A stretch of 64,000 bases of DNA from Cephalotus follicularis (GCA_001972305.1 BDDD01000978.1:227036-291035), one strand, 5' to 3'; shown: positions 11,004 to 22,850, counted from the first letter of the stretch. Numbers and translations are program-made. The notes: a model not told the origin generated them from the sequence alone.

Positions 11004-11310
11004 GAGGTTCGTAGAGAAGGGGAAGAGGGCATGGCTCTTGACATAGGCACCAGAGGAGGATGGAAACTCTGGGAGGTCACTCTAGACTTGCAAGTAGAGG
11101 TAGTCAAATTTCCTTTGACCCGTGCGTGCATTGCCAGCACACAAATAATGCATCTGATGACTATTAGTGGAAGGGTGGCAAGTGTATGGTTTGTGGAGCT
11201 TCGAATCATATGGTTAGAGAGTGTCCACATGAACGGTATGGTTCTGAGAGTCAGCAAGGATAGGGTATGGGTCAATCTCAAGGAGATTTTCATCAAGACC
11301 AGAGTATAGG
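11004..11310 (+). pseudogene. Gypsy gag C-terminus with zinc knuckle
   Basis: One frame contains CMVCGASNHMVREC at 11183-11224, a perfect CX2CX4HX4C nucleocapsid knuckle, preceded by a Cys-His stretch (PCVHCQHTNN...WKGGK) and followed by a Gln/Gly-rich tail (SQQG*GMGQSQGDFHQDQ). The knuckle binds genomic RNA during packaging. The gag N-terminal domain is missing, and in-frame stops interrupt the segment. Confidence 0.75.
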
Positions 11311-11459
11311 TTATAAACTAAGCCGTCATTTTGGATAGCTGTACCAGGACCACCTTTGTGCTAGTTCACCTTCTCATGTGAGAAGAGATTGAGGTAAACG
11401 ATCTATGGGATTGATGCCTCCAGAAGAGTAGAGTTGTGCTAGGGACCAAAGGACTGCAG

Positions 11460-11570
11460 AAGGATCTGTTTTAGTATTTGGAGGTATTATTCTTATCTCT
11501 TTAAAAATAGTACGGACTCTTATGGATCCGAGTGCACTCTATTCATGCATTGCCTTATAATTCATATGTC
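11460..11570 (+). pseudogene. Gypsy aspartic protease remnant
   Basis: The frame reads TLMDPSALYSCIAL where G3 has VLIDPGATHSFIA and G4 has [13 protein letters not shown]. The catalytic Asp is kept but the following Gly is Ser. The flanks are decayed. It sits after the gag knuckle in the normal order. Confidence 0.6.
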
Positions 11571-11749
11571 ATGCTGATGTGAAACCCAAACCTTTATGAA
11601 ATGTTATGTAAGTTAACACCACAATAGAAGAATCTATTCCTCCCAAATGGGTGTGTGAGTCGTGCACTATAAAGATAGCCGACCCTATATGATGGCAACC
11701 CTCTTAGTGTTACCAAAGGATGAGTTGGAAGTGATTTCAGAGATTGATC

Positions 11750-12200
11750 CATACAGATATGTATTGTTATCGGTAGCCTCCAAGTCACGATATGGACTTT
11801 ATGAGTAGATCGTAATGTTGTTTGGGGTGACCAATGCCCTACTGCATTCGTGAACGATACGGATAGGGTGTGTAATCCATATCTTGACCAGATCATTGTG
11901 ATCTCCTTCGATGATCTGTTAGTGCATTCCAAGCCTATGGAATGCTATGGGAAGTGGTTGCGCTGAGCATGGCAGGTCTTGCGAGATCGTCGATGGTATG
12001 CCAAATTCAGCAAATATGAATTTTGGTTATCGGAGGTAGTTTTCCTCGGTGACATTGTCTCTAGTGCCGGTTCATTTGTGGACCTAACAAGGATAGAAGC
12101 AGAGAAGGATTGGAAATGGCCAACCAACGTGACTGAGATCCGTAGTTTCTTAGGCTTAGCAGGCTATACCGCCGCCTTCTCGAAGGAATCTCACTGATTG
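11750..12200 (+). pseudogene. Gypsy RT palm and connection, remnant
   Basis: Legible segments are YGLYE*IVMLFGVTNA, PYLDQIIVISFDDLLVHSK (the catalytic F(I)DD box, here FDD) and, from 11979, [12 protein letters not shown] and [17 protein letters not shown] text. They match the palm and thumb of G4 and G6 in order. Several indels and stops separate them. With the RT start at 10562-11003 displaced to the other side of gag, this copy lacks its own fingers domain. Confidence 0.75.
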
Positions 12201-12749
12201 CTACACTTTGAGATAATCAACATAGAAACGACAGTGGTTGTATGGGATGACAGTAATCAAGGAAACAGTTTGAATTGTGTTTTGAGGTTGTATGGGGAAG
12301 TGAGCGCCTATATCTGACAGAAATTTGGAACCTCACGAGTAAGTTGTTCCACTCATGACCTAGAATTTGCAGCGTTAGCCCGTGCGCTATGCAAATGGAG
12401 ACATTGTCTATATTGTACGGAGTTTAATGATGATAATTGATAAGATTCCAAAGCAGAGTTTGTATCCTTTAAAATAAATGGCTGAAGAATGAGCTGTAGT
12501 TACAGGCCTATCACTCCAATTTCTCAGTACATCAAGCGATTAGCAAGATTTACCAGGATCCGAAGCCAAATTTGGTGGAATGACATGAAGAGGGAGTAGG
12601 CGTAGTTGCCTACAGGCTTGACTTACCATTAGCCCATGGGATCGACACCTACCATGTAAAGTAGGGTACATGCCATGAATTAGAGTAGCACGGCGAAAGC
12701 ATGACAGATTTGATTGCAGTTAGGGTGAACGTCTGCCGTTAGCATAATT
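12201..12749 (+). pseudogene. Gypsy RNase H and integrase N-terminal remnant
   Basis: RNase H text RNLEPHE, then after a frameshift THDLEFAALARALCKWRHCLY (12310-12425), matches [21 protein letters not shown] of G7. Near 12540-12600 YQDPKP and WWNDMKRE match the integrase zinc-binding region. The DDE core is not legible; about 900 bases of integrase must be deleted before the chromodomain. Confidence 0.6.
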
Positions 12750-13022
12750 CCCAGTGGAAGATCATGTATTGCATAATGTGTTCGTGTCTCGATGCTCAGG
12801 AAATATTATCCAGATCCTTCTCACGTGCTACAATTTGAGCCATTAGGGCTAAGGATGGATATGAACTGCGAACAAAGGTCCATCCAGACCATCGACAACC
12901 GAATTAAGCAGCTGCAAAGCAAGACCATCCCATTCGTAAGGGTAATATGGCAACATCATGGACTTGAAGATGCCACTTGGGAGTGTGAGGATGACACGAA
13001 AGCTTTGTACCCTCACATGTAA
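12750..13022 (+). pseudogene. Gypsy integrase C-terminus with chromodomain
   Basis: A 76-codon open stretch from 12792 reads MLRKYYPDPSHVLQFEPLG and ends DATWECEDDTKALYPHM before a stop at 13020. It matches the GPY/F-to-chromodomain end of G3, G4 and G7 (MLRKYVPDPSHILSYDP; TWEREDDIRERYPHLF). In chromoviruses this domain directs integration to chromatin marks. It is followed by GAGACGAGATTTCTCTAAGG and a purine tract, then the LTR at 13069. Confidence 0.8.
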
Positions 13023-14334
13023 TAACCATAGGGAATCTCGAGACGAGATTTCTCTAAGGAGGGGAGATTGTGACACCCCATGTAACGTAAGAAAAAAAAA
13101 GAAATAGTAAAATCAGGTCGCATTGCGCCTTAGTATGAAAAGGAAGAGACGGGGGCATAAAGCACCCGCGCCTGAGAAGTCAGAGACAGAGAGAGAGATA
13201 CGAGGGCTCCAGAGAAGACGCTGGACGAGGTGCCTGTGATCGGAAAGAGGGAGAGACGGCAAGCTCCACTGCACGGTAAGCCTCTTTTATTTTCTTCTCT
13301 TTTCTTCTTTTCTCCCAGCGCGTTACCGTCTATGTTGCTCGCTGCAACCACTGGTATCATCACGCGTGGGGCCTCTCTTCGCCTAGAAGGTGGGCTACAC
13401 CCATTTTGATGTTAGTTTTGTTGTTTTTCGATCAAAATCGGCTGGATTCTAGGCATTGAGTCAACTCAATTGTGTTGACTCGCTGCCATCTATGACTGGT
13501 GTTTGACACCGAGTCACGGTGAGTTTCGATCGCCAATAAGCAGATCCAAGGTTTTCGAGGACGGTTATGGTGAGACCGGAGCTTGTGCGACCTGGCCAGA
13601 GCTCCAGCGATGTGTACCAGCACCGATTCTTGGAGAGTCTCGGGCAGAGACGCATAGAACCAAAGGTTTTATGGCGCTTTTGTGAAGTGACCAGAGTTGT
13701 TGAAGTCTGACGAGTAAACTCAATGAGTTAGACTCACTGCAGACCGTGATAGCGTATTCTGCGGTGAGTCTCTAATGGTAATGTGCAGATCATCTAGTTT
13801 GACGGCTGTTTATGGCATGGTCGGAGCTCTGATGTGTTGACCGGAATCTAGCCAGAGCTCCGGTGGTCACAGTGTTTGATTCCTGTTTGTAGAGTGTAAC
13901 TAAAACGTATTGTATATGCTGTGTGAAGAAAGTGGCCAAGGATAGGAGGTTTCCGAGCTCAATTATTAACATGTATGTTATACTATTTTGCTTGCATTCA
14001 TGAATTTTGAACGGATTGTATGGACTGATATGACAGTTAATTGCTGATTGTGTGCTAAATGGATTGTTACGGTTATGCATGATTGATGATTTCATGGCTT
14101 AAGGAACTGTGTACTGGTATAACGGACTGAACGGAGAAATGAGAGAAGTTGGAAAATTGGGACTCCTTACCCAATTCTTCCTTCTCTCAATTAGAGGGAT
14201 ATAAAATGGATTTCAATGGTCTAAAACTAGTTTTGAGTTTCAATTTATGTTTGGAGATTATATCTTCCTATGAACCGAATTGTAAACTGATTTGAAATGG
14301 ATTTTAAATTGATTTGTCCAACTATTGACGAAGT

Positions 14335-14525
14335 GCAATTGCTGCCACAACTATCGACGCCTTACTGTTAATAGTCGATGCTTTGGGGTTGATCAGTCGA
14401 CGCTTTGTGTTGATTAGTCGACACTTATGCACAATAGATCGACGCTTATGCATTACAAATGGCTATAAGTCATCGCTTAGGGCACAATGCCTTAACCGTC
14501 GACGCCTAATACAAAGTAGTCGACG
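14335..14525. repeat. GTCGACGC/ATCGACGC array in G2 LTR
   Basis: About nine copies of ATCGACGC, GTCGACGC or GTCGATGC, each followed by T(T) or C(C), occur in 190 bases with irregular spacers. The relative G5 has the same array at 41205-41410, so it predates their split. Confidence 0.85.
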
Positions 14526-15190
14526 CCTAATGCCCTGTTTCGGCCAAACCTTACTGTTTTACATGATTTTCAATCCCAAACAGTTTTATCTTCAAATGGA
14601 TTCCTTAGGAAGCCTCCCTAAGGCCTTGTAGTCTATGGAAATCCTTATTTCACACTTTTAATCTCTAAAATTTACTTTCAAGTAAATCTTTAAAGAAAGC
14701 TCAATAAAAGGGTTTTATAAACATTCAAAGGGTTTTACATAAATGGATTTTAAAAATGGTTAGGATACTTCCATTGGGACATCTGGACATGGAAAGCCTA
14801 GCTGGACTTCCTCTCTATTGTTTTATGGATTTCAAAAATGGTTAGGATAGTTCCATTGGGACATCTAGATGCGGATATTCCAGTTGGACTTCCTTTCTAT
14901 TCTTTTATAAACTTCAATACGGACCAACCAAATGATGATGGAAACGGTTACGAAAAAAGATTACGGAAAACGGTTATCAAATGTTATGATAAACTATTTT
15001 GATGGATGTGGATCTTACTTGATCCTTTTTATTAGGTCCTATCATATCTACGGTAATACGGTTACGTGCTACAGGTATTATACGGTTGCGAATGATGATT
15101 GTTATTGGTTGAGACCTAATGAGATAACGCATTCATAATCTTCATTTCTGTCATGGAGGTTATGAATGTTAGACCACAGCATACAAAGGA

Positions 15191-15345
15191 AACGGTATCG
15201 GCTGGGACCATTATGGACAAGCCGTACTCTAACGGTATCGGCTGGGACCATTGTGGACAAGCAAAACGGTATTGGCTGCGACCATTGTGGACAAGCCAAA
15301 CGGTATGGGCTGGGACCATAGAGGACAAGCCCTACGGTATGCACG
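15191..15345. repeat. 34-40 base minisatellite in G2 LTR
   Basis: Units begin AACGGTATCGGCTGGGACCA at 15191, 15231, 15265 and 15299, with a partial fifth near 15332; unit lengths are 40, 34, 34 and about 34. Each ends in GGACAAGC. The homologous site of G5 carries a wholly different minisatellite (42083-42303). Confidence 0.9.
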
Positions 15346-15616
15346 GTGTGGTCATTGTTATCTCGATACCACGCCGCTACAACCCAAGGGCGAGATGTGT
15401 AGGCTATGGTTGTACTATCTCGAGTCGGAGGGACATGACAGTACACACACATTACAGATTATTGTCCCCATGGATGGTTATGATTACTGATTGTTTTATT
15501 AGTGTCTGGAGGCCTATGGCCTTTGATGTGATTAGGACTAGCCAAGTATACCCCGCTTAGGGACTGTTGGTATATCGAAGCAGTCCGTAATTGACATTCA
15601 TGCATATAGCATGCCA

Positions 15617-15618
<2 letters not shown>

Positions 15619-15648
<30 letters not shown>
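15619..15648. repeat. (TA)n microsatellite
   Basis: Fifteen or so TA dinucleotides follow GCCATGCA. Two copies of a 28-base unit ending GCATTACATGGCAT follow directly. In G5 the matching site holds a 55-base tandem repeat. Confidence 0.95.
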
Positions 15649-15886
15649 CTGTTATAATGTTGCATTACATGGCATACTGTTATACTATCGCATTACATGG
15701 CATTTCGTATACCCAACTCGAATATATGTCGCTGACGCATTTCATTGTAATGGAATGGGTCAGGGCCAGGTGATGGACTGCAGTGAGGTAGAATGAGACG
15801 AACGGGTTTCTATAGCAAATTTTTCTAGGAATATTCTATATGGTTTTTCTTCTGGTCATGTATATGGATTGTGCTTGTACAAATTG

Positions 15887-15894
15887 TATAAAAG
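15887..15894 (+). promoter_or_regulatory. Candidate TATA box of G2 LTR
   Basis: GTATAAAAGGGACC lies about 490 bases before the LTR end. G5 keeps the same phrase (TATATAAAAGGGACC, 43011) about 510 bases before its end, so the element is conserved between copies that differ a lot elsewhere. Confidence 0.55.
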
Positions 15895-16380
15895 GGACCT
15901 TATGTTTAAAACTGAACTATACGGAGTCATAAGGCTTGTTATGTGTTAGAGACAATCTACAGATGAAGTAGAGATATGTTTTATTCAGCTATCAACCTGC
16001 CGGCTTGTGGCAGTGCTTAAGATATATGTGTGTTGATGTATTGGATATAGATGGGTTCATTATTTGAGGTATTAGAATGTGTATTTTTGGATTTCCTCCT
16101 ACGAGTGTACGGGCTGCTGAGGGCTGAGCCCAACATATAAATTGTGTTTTCTTTACAGAGGGCATAGGTCCAATAAACGGATACTGCCTGCCTGATTTCG
16201 TAAAATTATAAGAGTTAGAATATACATTCAAATTCATTATTCAGCTGATGTTATATGATTGTTTAGACTTTTAAATTTATAGCACTTTTGGAGTATGATT
16301 TATATGAGATTGTATAGATTGAAGGGATGGTGTTCACGTGTCAGGTCGTGGGGGTTTTCCCCTCGGTTCGGGGCATGACA

Positions 16381-17540
16381 CGAACTGTCCATTTGTGGAC
16401 TAAAGCAAGCATCACACAGCTAGAATCTACGTTTTGATGAAGCAGTCAAAGACTTTGACTTCATTAAAAATATAGATAAGCCTTGTGTTTATTCAAAGCA
16501 AGAGGGGCCTAATATCACTTTCTTAGTGTTGTACGTGGATGACAGCCTACTCATTGGGAATGATGTAGGAATGTTGCAAACCATGAAAGAATGGCTGGCT
16601 AAGAACTTTTCCATGAAAGATTTTGGAGAAGCCACCTATATATTGGGTATTAGGATCTTCAGGGATAGATCCAATAAGTTGCAGGGGCTTTCCCAAAGCC
16701 TTTACATCAACAAGGTGCTGAAAAGATTTAGCATGGAGAATTCCAAAAGAGGCCTATTACAAATAGGTCAAGGAATTCAACTTTCTCGAAAGATGTCTCT
16801 AGAGACATCTGAAGAGAGAGTACGCATGAGTTGGATACCTTATGCTTCAGTAGTAGGGTCGATCGTGCATGCCATGTTATGTACTAGGCATGATGTCACG
16901 CATGCCTTGGGAATGACAAGCCATTTTAAGTCTGATCCTAGTAAGAAGCACTGGCAAGAGGTCAAGGGAATCCTGAAGTTCCTTAGGATGACTCAGGATA
17001 TCTTCTTGTTCTATGGAAAGGATAGTTAGTGGAAAATGGAGGGGTATAGACACTCCAGTTTTGATAGTGATCCTGATGATCACAACTCAGTCTCTGGATA
17101 TGTTTTTGTGCTGAATTGAGGGGCTGTGAGCTGGCTTAGCTCAAAGCAAGAGACAATAGCGGATTCCACAACAGAATTTGAGTACATAGCAGCCTCAAAT
17201 GCAACCAATGAGAGTGTATGGATGCGCAAGTTCATCACTGAACTCAGAGTTGTTCCTACCATTAGCAGTCCACTTGTAATATACTGTGACAATAATGGGG
17301 TTGTAGCACAAGCCAAGGAACCACGATCTCATCAGCGATCCAAACACATCGAGCGGTGCTATCATTTGATTCGAAAAATTATTGGTACGGGAGATATGCA
17401 GCTTGAGACAGTCTCCTAAGAGCAGAACACAGTAGATCCACTAACAAAGGCAATAGGCAAAAAGGCTTTGGAGCATCATCGTGGGATGATGGGCTTAGGC
17501 TATAGGAGTGCATGGCTTGAGGGTCAAGTGGGAGATTATT
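16381..17540 (+). pseudogene. K1 copia reverse transcriptase-RNase H
   Basis: The Ty1/copia RT is entered in the middle (GLKQAS, RFDEAVKDFDF), then continues with LYVDDSLLIGND (catalytic YVDD at about 16533), DFGEATYILGIRI and SQSLYINKVLKRFSM. RNase H follows: DPDDHNSVSGYVFVLN, VSWLSSKQETIADSTTEFEY, VIYCDNNG and KHIERCYHLIR. Stops interrupt it at 17027, after VFVLN (17117-17119) and after LETVS (17417). It ends GQVGDY at the LTR. Gag, protease, integrase and the RT start are missing on the left, where the G2 LTR abuts; the left half of K1 is not found elsewhere in the window. Confidence 0.9.
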
Positions 17541-19721
17541 AGATAGGGTGACATGACAAGGCATTTGATGGGCTTATGTATCGGACCTATTTATGTAAAT
17601 AAACAGTCTTTTTCCATATATGTGACATGTGCTGATTTTTTTTATGTTTATTATGGCAATATCACTTGTGTTTTATCTCAAAATTGAAGTATTTTAAATT
17701 ACCCTACTTACACTTGTGATGCCTTGACATAAGGTTGGATGCCAAGCATTGAGGCCGTGTGATTGGCTACCTTATTCCTTATGTTGAATTAGTTCCAAGT
17801 CATAGGTTCACTTTGTGTGCATTAGTGAACCGGATAGACTTGCCCGTATGTTGCCTACTTTTGGAAATTGGAGGATGGATTCTTTCACTACCATCTGTGT
17901 TGTGACGCTACGACAAATACAGGGTGCGCGCTGGGAGCGTGTACACTGAACAGGACCCGTGTAGGATACACTATTTGGATAGTCGTTATTCTCGTGTCAA
18001 TAGTGATTCCTACTTGTTGCGGTTGTGTATAAGTGCAAGTCACTTAGATAGTTCGTGAACTCGTCTGATCCTTAGACCTGAGTGACTGCTCTATATTGTA
18101 TGGAGAAAGTTATGCTTTGATCTCCACCTTACCCAGTTCTTATGCGGGACTGGCAATCGGGTGGTGTTTGGGTATGATCGAATCTATACGAATATAAGCG
18201 AGTACGCAATATGGGGTTGTCACACCTGAGCGAAGGTGATCGACCCTATTATGGTCTGATTGTACTTTGGACTTATAAAATCCTTGGGCCAAGGACGAGG
18301 TGGACTGGAAATTAGATTTCTGGAAAGTCTACCTAAGGTCCTAGTAATTAATCAGATATTTTAGCCACTGAGGTAAAATTAGGGTTGACACGCACCCTTA
18401 CCTTATACCTCAGCGGGGCCAAGTATGACGAGGGATTATAGTACACGTGAATCGACCACTTAAAAAGTCTCGTATTATGCGGTGTGTAATAAATTATAAG
18501 AAAACTATTTAGATTAATTTTTCATCAGGATAATATTGGATAATAGTCTGAAAGCATTTTAAATGAGTATGGGGCTGTTTAGAATGGCTTAACCGAACCC
18601 TATGGGGTATTTTGGTAATTTATGAACACCACCGATTTTAACCGAGATTTCAAAGTGTCTCTTTCCGATAATGATTTCTTCATAAATACGTTGGGCATAA
18701 TTAGTCTTTGTGGCAATTATAAAATCAAATTTTGGTTAGGTGGATTTTGCGAATTGTGTCATCCTTAAATGGTGACACATTTGCTTGATCTTATTTAATT
18801 ATTCTTCAAAGGGATATGTGGCATTACTAAGATGAGTAGGACTCATTTAAGTTATTGTTGGATGTTTCCTTTGAGAAGTGAAATGTGTCATACAAAGAAT
18901 GAGTTGGACTCATTTTTGACACGTGTAAAGCCGAACATGTTGTGGAAGGCATTGATGCTTAGCCTGTCTAAGCGTCAACGCCTTTGAAGAAAGTGTCGAC
19001 ACTTGGTGCCTTAACTTGGGCACACTACATGGGAACGCGACGTGGGTCCGTTCTTCTCCCACTCCCAGTAAATTTTCCTTCTCAGAGAGAAAAGAGGGAG
19101 CACATTGGGAGTGGGAAGAGGTTTCCTTAGAGGAAGCGTCGTGATGGTGCACAATTTGTGGGCACTAGTTTGTGCAACTTTGTGCGCTACCTGTTGGCAT
19201 AAAAACAGAGGGTGAAATTGCTGGTGTGTAAGCATCCAATACTTGAGCAACCCCTTCGATGATTTGTTCACCAAGCTTGGAGCTAACCTAGGGTGGATTG
19301 TTATTGACAACCCTTGTCAATTACAAAGTTCCCTTTGTGAGCATAGATAGGAAACATAGAGTCTTGCAGAACAGAGACGGTTTTATGGAAAAACAGTTGC
19401 TGGCGTTTGGAACCCGGTGCTTGTCACAGCAGAATTTTGACTTGGAGGAGAAACTAAAAGTTGGAAGTATCAATGTGAGTCTACCCACGCTTGTATCGGC
19501 AAAGACGTTGGAGCCATCACCATTCGGTATGTCTCCTATTTTGCCTCTGTGTTGTCATGTTTATATCACATAAGCATGTATGGGTGATATGAATTCAATT
19601 ACGTAATTGATGTAGTGTTCCTTGTGACCTGTATTCCTTGAATTGGACCTGTTTTAGTGGTGTTAAAGGTTGCTTCCACTGCCATGTTTAAACTAGAAAA
19701 TTTTTGTTTGTACCTTTAACA
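17537..19721 (+). mobile_element. K1 copia 3' LTR
   Basis: The LTR starts TATTAGATAG after AAGTGGGAGAT (polypurine tract) and ends CTTTAACA, consistent with copia TGTTAG...CTAACA ends after a G-to-A change, 2,185 bases. It contains a block starting near TTCCAAGTCATAGGTTCAC that recurs in K2, K3 and both K4 LTRs, and a few GTCAACGCC/GTCGACAC words at 18960-19010. A reversed copy begins at 21318 (see K3). It carries no gene. Confidence 0.75.
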
Positions 19722-21317
19722 CCCTTTGGTCCGAGTTCCTTTTTTGGGGATAGTTTACCATTCTCAACAGTGTGACCATCAATCCACTAGGTGGCTAGCT
19801 GTTCTTGTACTTGTATTCTGCTCTTTATATATACATTCTTATTCCTTTTATGTTACTTTGTGCAAATTACTTCTTTATACTTGCATTATATATGTGTTTC
19901 ATCTTCTAATTGAAGCAATATATTTATTTACTATAAATCGGTTACACATATGGTGCCCTATCACATCAAGGGTTGGATGTCAGGCCTGAGGCTATAAGAA
20001 TGATTCCCTTATTCCTGGTGACTAAATCGTTCCAAGTCGTAGGTTCACTTTGATGGGCATTAGTGAACCGGTTAGACTTGCCGGGTTATGCCTGCTCCCG
20101 TGGGTTGAGGATGGAATATCTCATTACCTCTGTGAGGAACACTAGGGCTAATACGAGGTGTGTGCTGGGAGCACGTACAATGAACTCGACCCACCATAGG
20201 AACACTACTTGGATAGTCGCATATCTCATATCAGTAGTAATTCCTATCTTTTGCGGCAATGTACAGTCATTGGGTGCCTAGTAGGACCTAAGAGGACTTG
20301 TGTGTTCCTCAGACTTGAGCACCTGCTCTGCATTATGTAGAGACTGTCTGGCTTTAATCTCCGCCCTACTCAGTTCTCTCCCGGGACTTGAAAATGGGTG
20401 GTCTTTGGACCTTGCGAGATTTACATGAATGTGAGAAAGTGCGCAACAAGGAATCGTCACACCCAATGTGAGGGTTAACGGCTCTATACTATATGTATTC
20501 ATTATGGACTGGAAATACCTGGTCGAGTTCCGGCGGATTGGAAACTAGGTTTTTGCGAAAGTCTGCCAATAGTCGTAATGAGTTTGCGGATTTATAGTCA
20601 GCATAGCAAAACTAGGATTGACACATATCTTTACCCTAGGTTGCGATAGGAGTCAAGGATGATGAAGGACAAAGTACACGAAAACTGACAACAAGAAAAT
20701 GTACCGGTGAAATCGGAGACGGACGTTAAATGTGGAAATTAATTTCCACGCTCGAAAAATATTAGATATTATTCTTGAGCCATTTTAATAGTCCGAGAAG
20801 TATTTAAAATGACTTTACCGGGCCCTTGGGGAATTCTGGTAAATTATCATCGTTACCGTATTTTAATTTGGACTTTCGGGTCCCGCCGGATTATCAATAT
20901 ATTGACATGTGCAGGACAAGTGTCACTTGGTGAAAGAATGGCTTCTTGGAGAATCTACTTGATTTGAATATTAAGTGAGTGGGACACTTGTCACCACCAT
21001 ATGGTGAAGACTTGGAATCACCAACACCTAGTATTCAAATTAAGGTGAAAGTGTGTCTTGGAAGCTAACTTAAGTGAAGACAAACAACTAGTCTTCCATT
21101 CTTGCAATGACTTGGCCGAATTTTAAAGACATAGAAGAAGAAATTTTCTCTAAGGTATTGAAGAATTTCTTTTATCTTCTCCCACACTTTCAGTCTTGCA
21201 CCTTCCCTTGGTGTTTGTAGGTGGTGCTATCCTTTACATCAAAGTATAGCATTACCTTCCTTGACCCTAGTGATGGGAATGGGAAAACATACCTGGAGCC
21301 GAATTCAGACCAAAGGG
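19722..21317 (+). mobile_element. K2 copia LTR fragment between inverted arms
   Basis: The block from about 19975 (GGTTGGATGTCAGGCCTGAG) through 20580 aligns by eye with the LTRs of K1 and K4 (TTCCAAGTCGTAGGTTCAC; TTGAACTCGACCCACCATAGG-like text), so it is a third subfamily of the same copia LTR. It has no identified coding region or primer-binding site. It is bordered by CCCTTTGGTCCGAGTTC (19722-19738) and its reverse complement form GAATTCAGACCAAAGGG (21301-21317), which extend the K1/K3 inverted repeat inwards. Confidence 0.6.
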
Positions 21318-22086
21318 TGTTAGAAGTGCAAACAAAAATTTTAATATAAACAAGGCAATGGAAAACAAACTTTCACACGAACAAACAGGTCCAATTCAGC
21401 AGGGATAGCTGGTCACAAGGATCACCACATCATAAGCATAATTGAATTGGCATCACCCATACATGCAATGGTGATACACTAACAAGGCCACATAGAGAGA
21501 GACAAGGAGTTCATACAATTCGATGATGGCTCCTTTGTCTTTGCTGCTTCAACCTTGCGAAGACTCCCTCTATGTACTCCTCCAAGTTGAACTCCTACAG
21601 CTCCAGGCAGCAATGGAACATACCGAAAAATAGCCCTCTGTTTCCACTCTCTCTCTCACAATACTCACCAAGAGAAGATTGGGATTGACTAAGATTGTCA
21701 ATAACAATCCACCCTGGGTTAGCTACAAACTTGATGGACTAGTCAGAGAAGGGATTTTGCAGAGAACTTTCCCAACAGTTTTTACAAAAACGTTGAAGTC
21801 TCACACCACTGCAATCTCTTTCCCCTCTTTATTTCAGCCGATTTCTCTCTTTCACAATTGCACCCACTCCAAGATCACTGTCCTTCCTTTTAGGAAAAAA
21901 CGATTCCATGATCCAGTCGTGCTTCCATCCACAATCCAAGAGGTGAAGCATGCTAGTAATGGGAGACAGAACGGGCGCATTTTGTGCGCCCACGTAAGGA
22001 ACCGATGTTACCGCTCTAAGCGTCGACGCTTTTCCAAAAATGTTGTCGCTTAGACGAGCTAAGCGTCGACGCCTTTCCAACATCCT

Positions 22087-22850
22087 TGAAGTTTTGATTT
22101 GTTCTTTAATTTTCTGCCTTCACATGCACTTTTTCTGTTTGATTAAAATCCACAAACATCTTGACGGTGAGTATGAAAGTTGCTGAATAAATTGTCTTTA
22201 AAGCAATCAATGGAGTCTACTCATACGGTTTGTCACGCCGAACACACTCCGTATACACCTTGCATGTCTACTCATACAATTTGCCGCTGCTGCTGTAGTC
22301 CGTATAGACATAGCATAACTACTCATACGATTTATCATCACAGTCACACTCCGTAGCGACCTAGCAACCGTTGGTTATCAAGGTTTGATCATTAAAGTAA
22401 GTGAATTATTCAATATAATGTATGTGAGTTTCTATACCCTAAAACCGACTTTGATTTGCATACTTAATTCCCTTTAATTTATTGCTTTGATAATTCATAG
22501 TTTCATATGTTACAAATTTGTTAGTTTTCAATCTAGTGCTTAACCGTTGACGCTTTCCTTGATAGCGTAACATTTGTTTAGTGTACGTCAACGCCTTAAG
22601 TCGACACTTTCCTTGTTTTTTTTCTTATAATCGTCAACGCCTTGACAAAGCATCGTGTTTTCCTGCCTATTTTAATTAGTTTAGTTTATTTTGTTTACGA
22701 GTAGATTTTGATAATAATCCTCGGTTTTGCATACTATGCTTAGGCTAAATAGATTAAAATTAATTTAACTTGATTTCCTGTAGCGTTCGACCCGTTACTG
22801 CACAACCGTGCACTTGCGGTATAAACTTTAAAACATTCAAAACATGTTAA
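22087..22850 (+). mobile_element. J: Athila/Tat-like LTR fragment or solo LTR
   Basis: Near its right end the text TTTCCTGTAGCGTTCGACCC and then CTTGCGGTATAAA has the form I associate with the last bases of Athila/Tat gypsy LTRs, which lead to a TGGCGCC-type primer site; none follows here, so a solo LTR or truncated piece is likely. It interrupts the copia LTR K3. It contains a 51-base tandem repeat and GTTGACGC, GTCAACGCC and GTCGACAC words at 22550-22650. Borders are approximate. Confidence 0.4.
22217..22369. repeat. 51-base tandem repeat, three units
   Basis: CTACTCATACGGTTTGTCAC, CTACTCATACAATTTGCCGC and CTACTCATACGATTTATCAT start at 22217, 22268 and 22319, exactly 51 bases apart. Each unit has a later ACTCCGTA or AGTCCGTA. 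Units have diverged strongly between these anchors. Confidence 0.9.

Larger units (their letters stand above)
13069..16380 (+). mobile_element. G2 right (3') LTR, gypsy
   Basis: The LTR starts TGTGACACCCC after a purine tract and ends GGGGCATGACA, 3,312 bases. It holds a leader-like block with donor-like CTGCACG|GTAAGCC near 13275, GAGTC/GACTC words around 13455-13760, a GTCGACGC array (14335-14525), a 34-40 base minisatellite, an AT run, TATAAAAG at 15887 and an acceptor-like CTTTACAG|AGGGC near 16158. The LTR at 40898-43522 aligns with its last 2.5 kb. Copia RT sequence follows immediately, so G2 was inserted in the RT of K1. Confidence 0.8.

Noticed and set aside
11031..11309. Plus-strand 92-codon frame starting at 11031
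   Set aside because: It is the wrong frame over the gag zinc knuckle; the meaningful frame is the one with CMVCGASNHMVREC.
15590..15800. Frames with Tyr-Ile repeats over the TA run
   Set aside because: Product of the (TA)n microsatellite.
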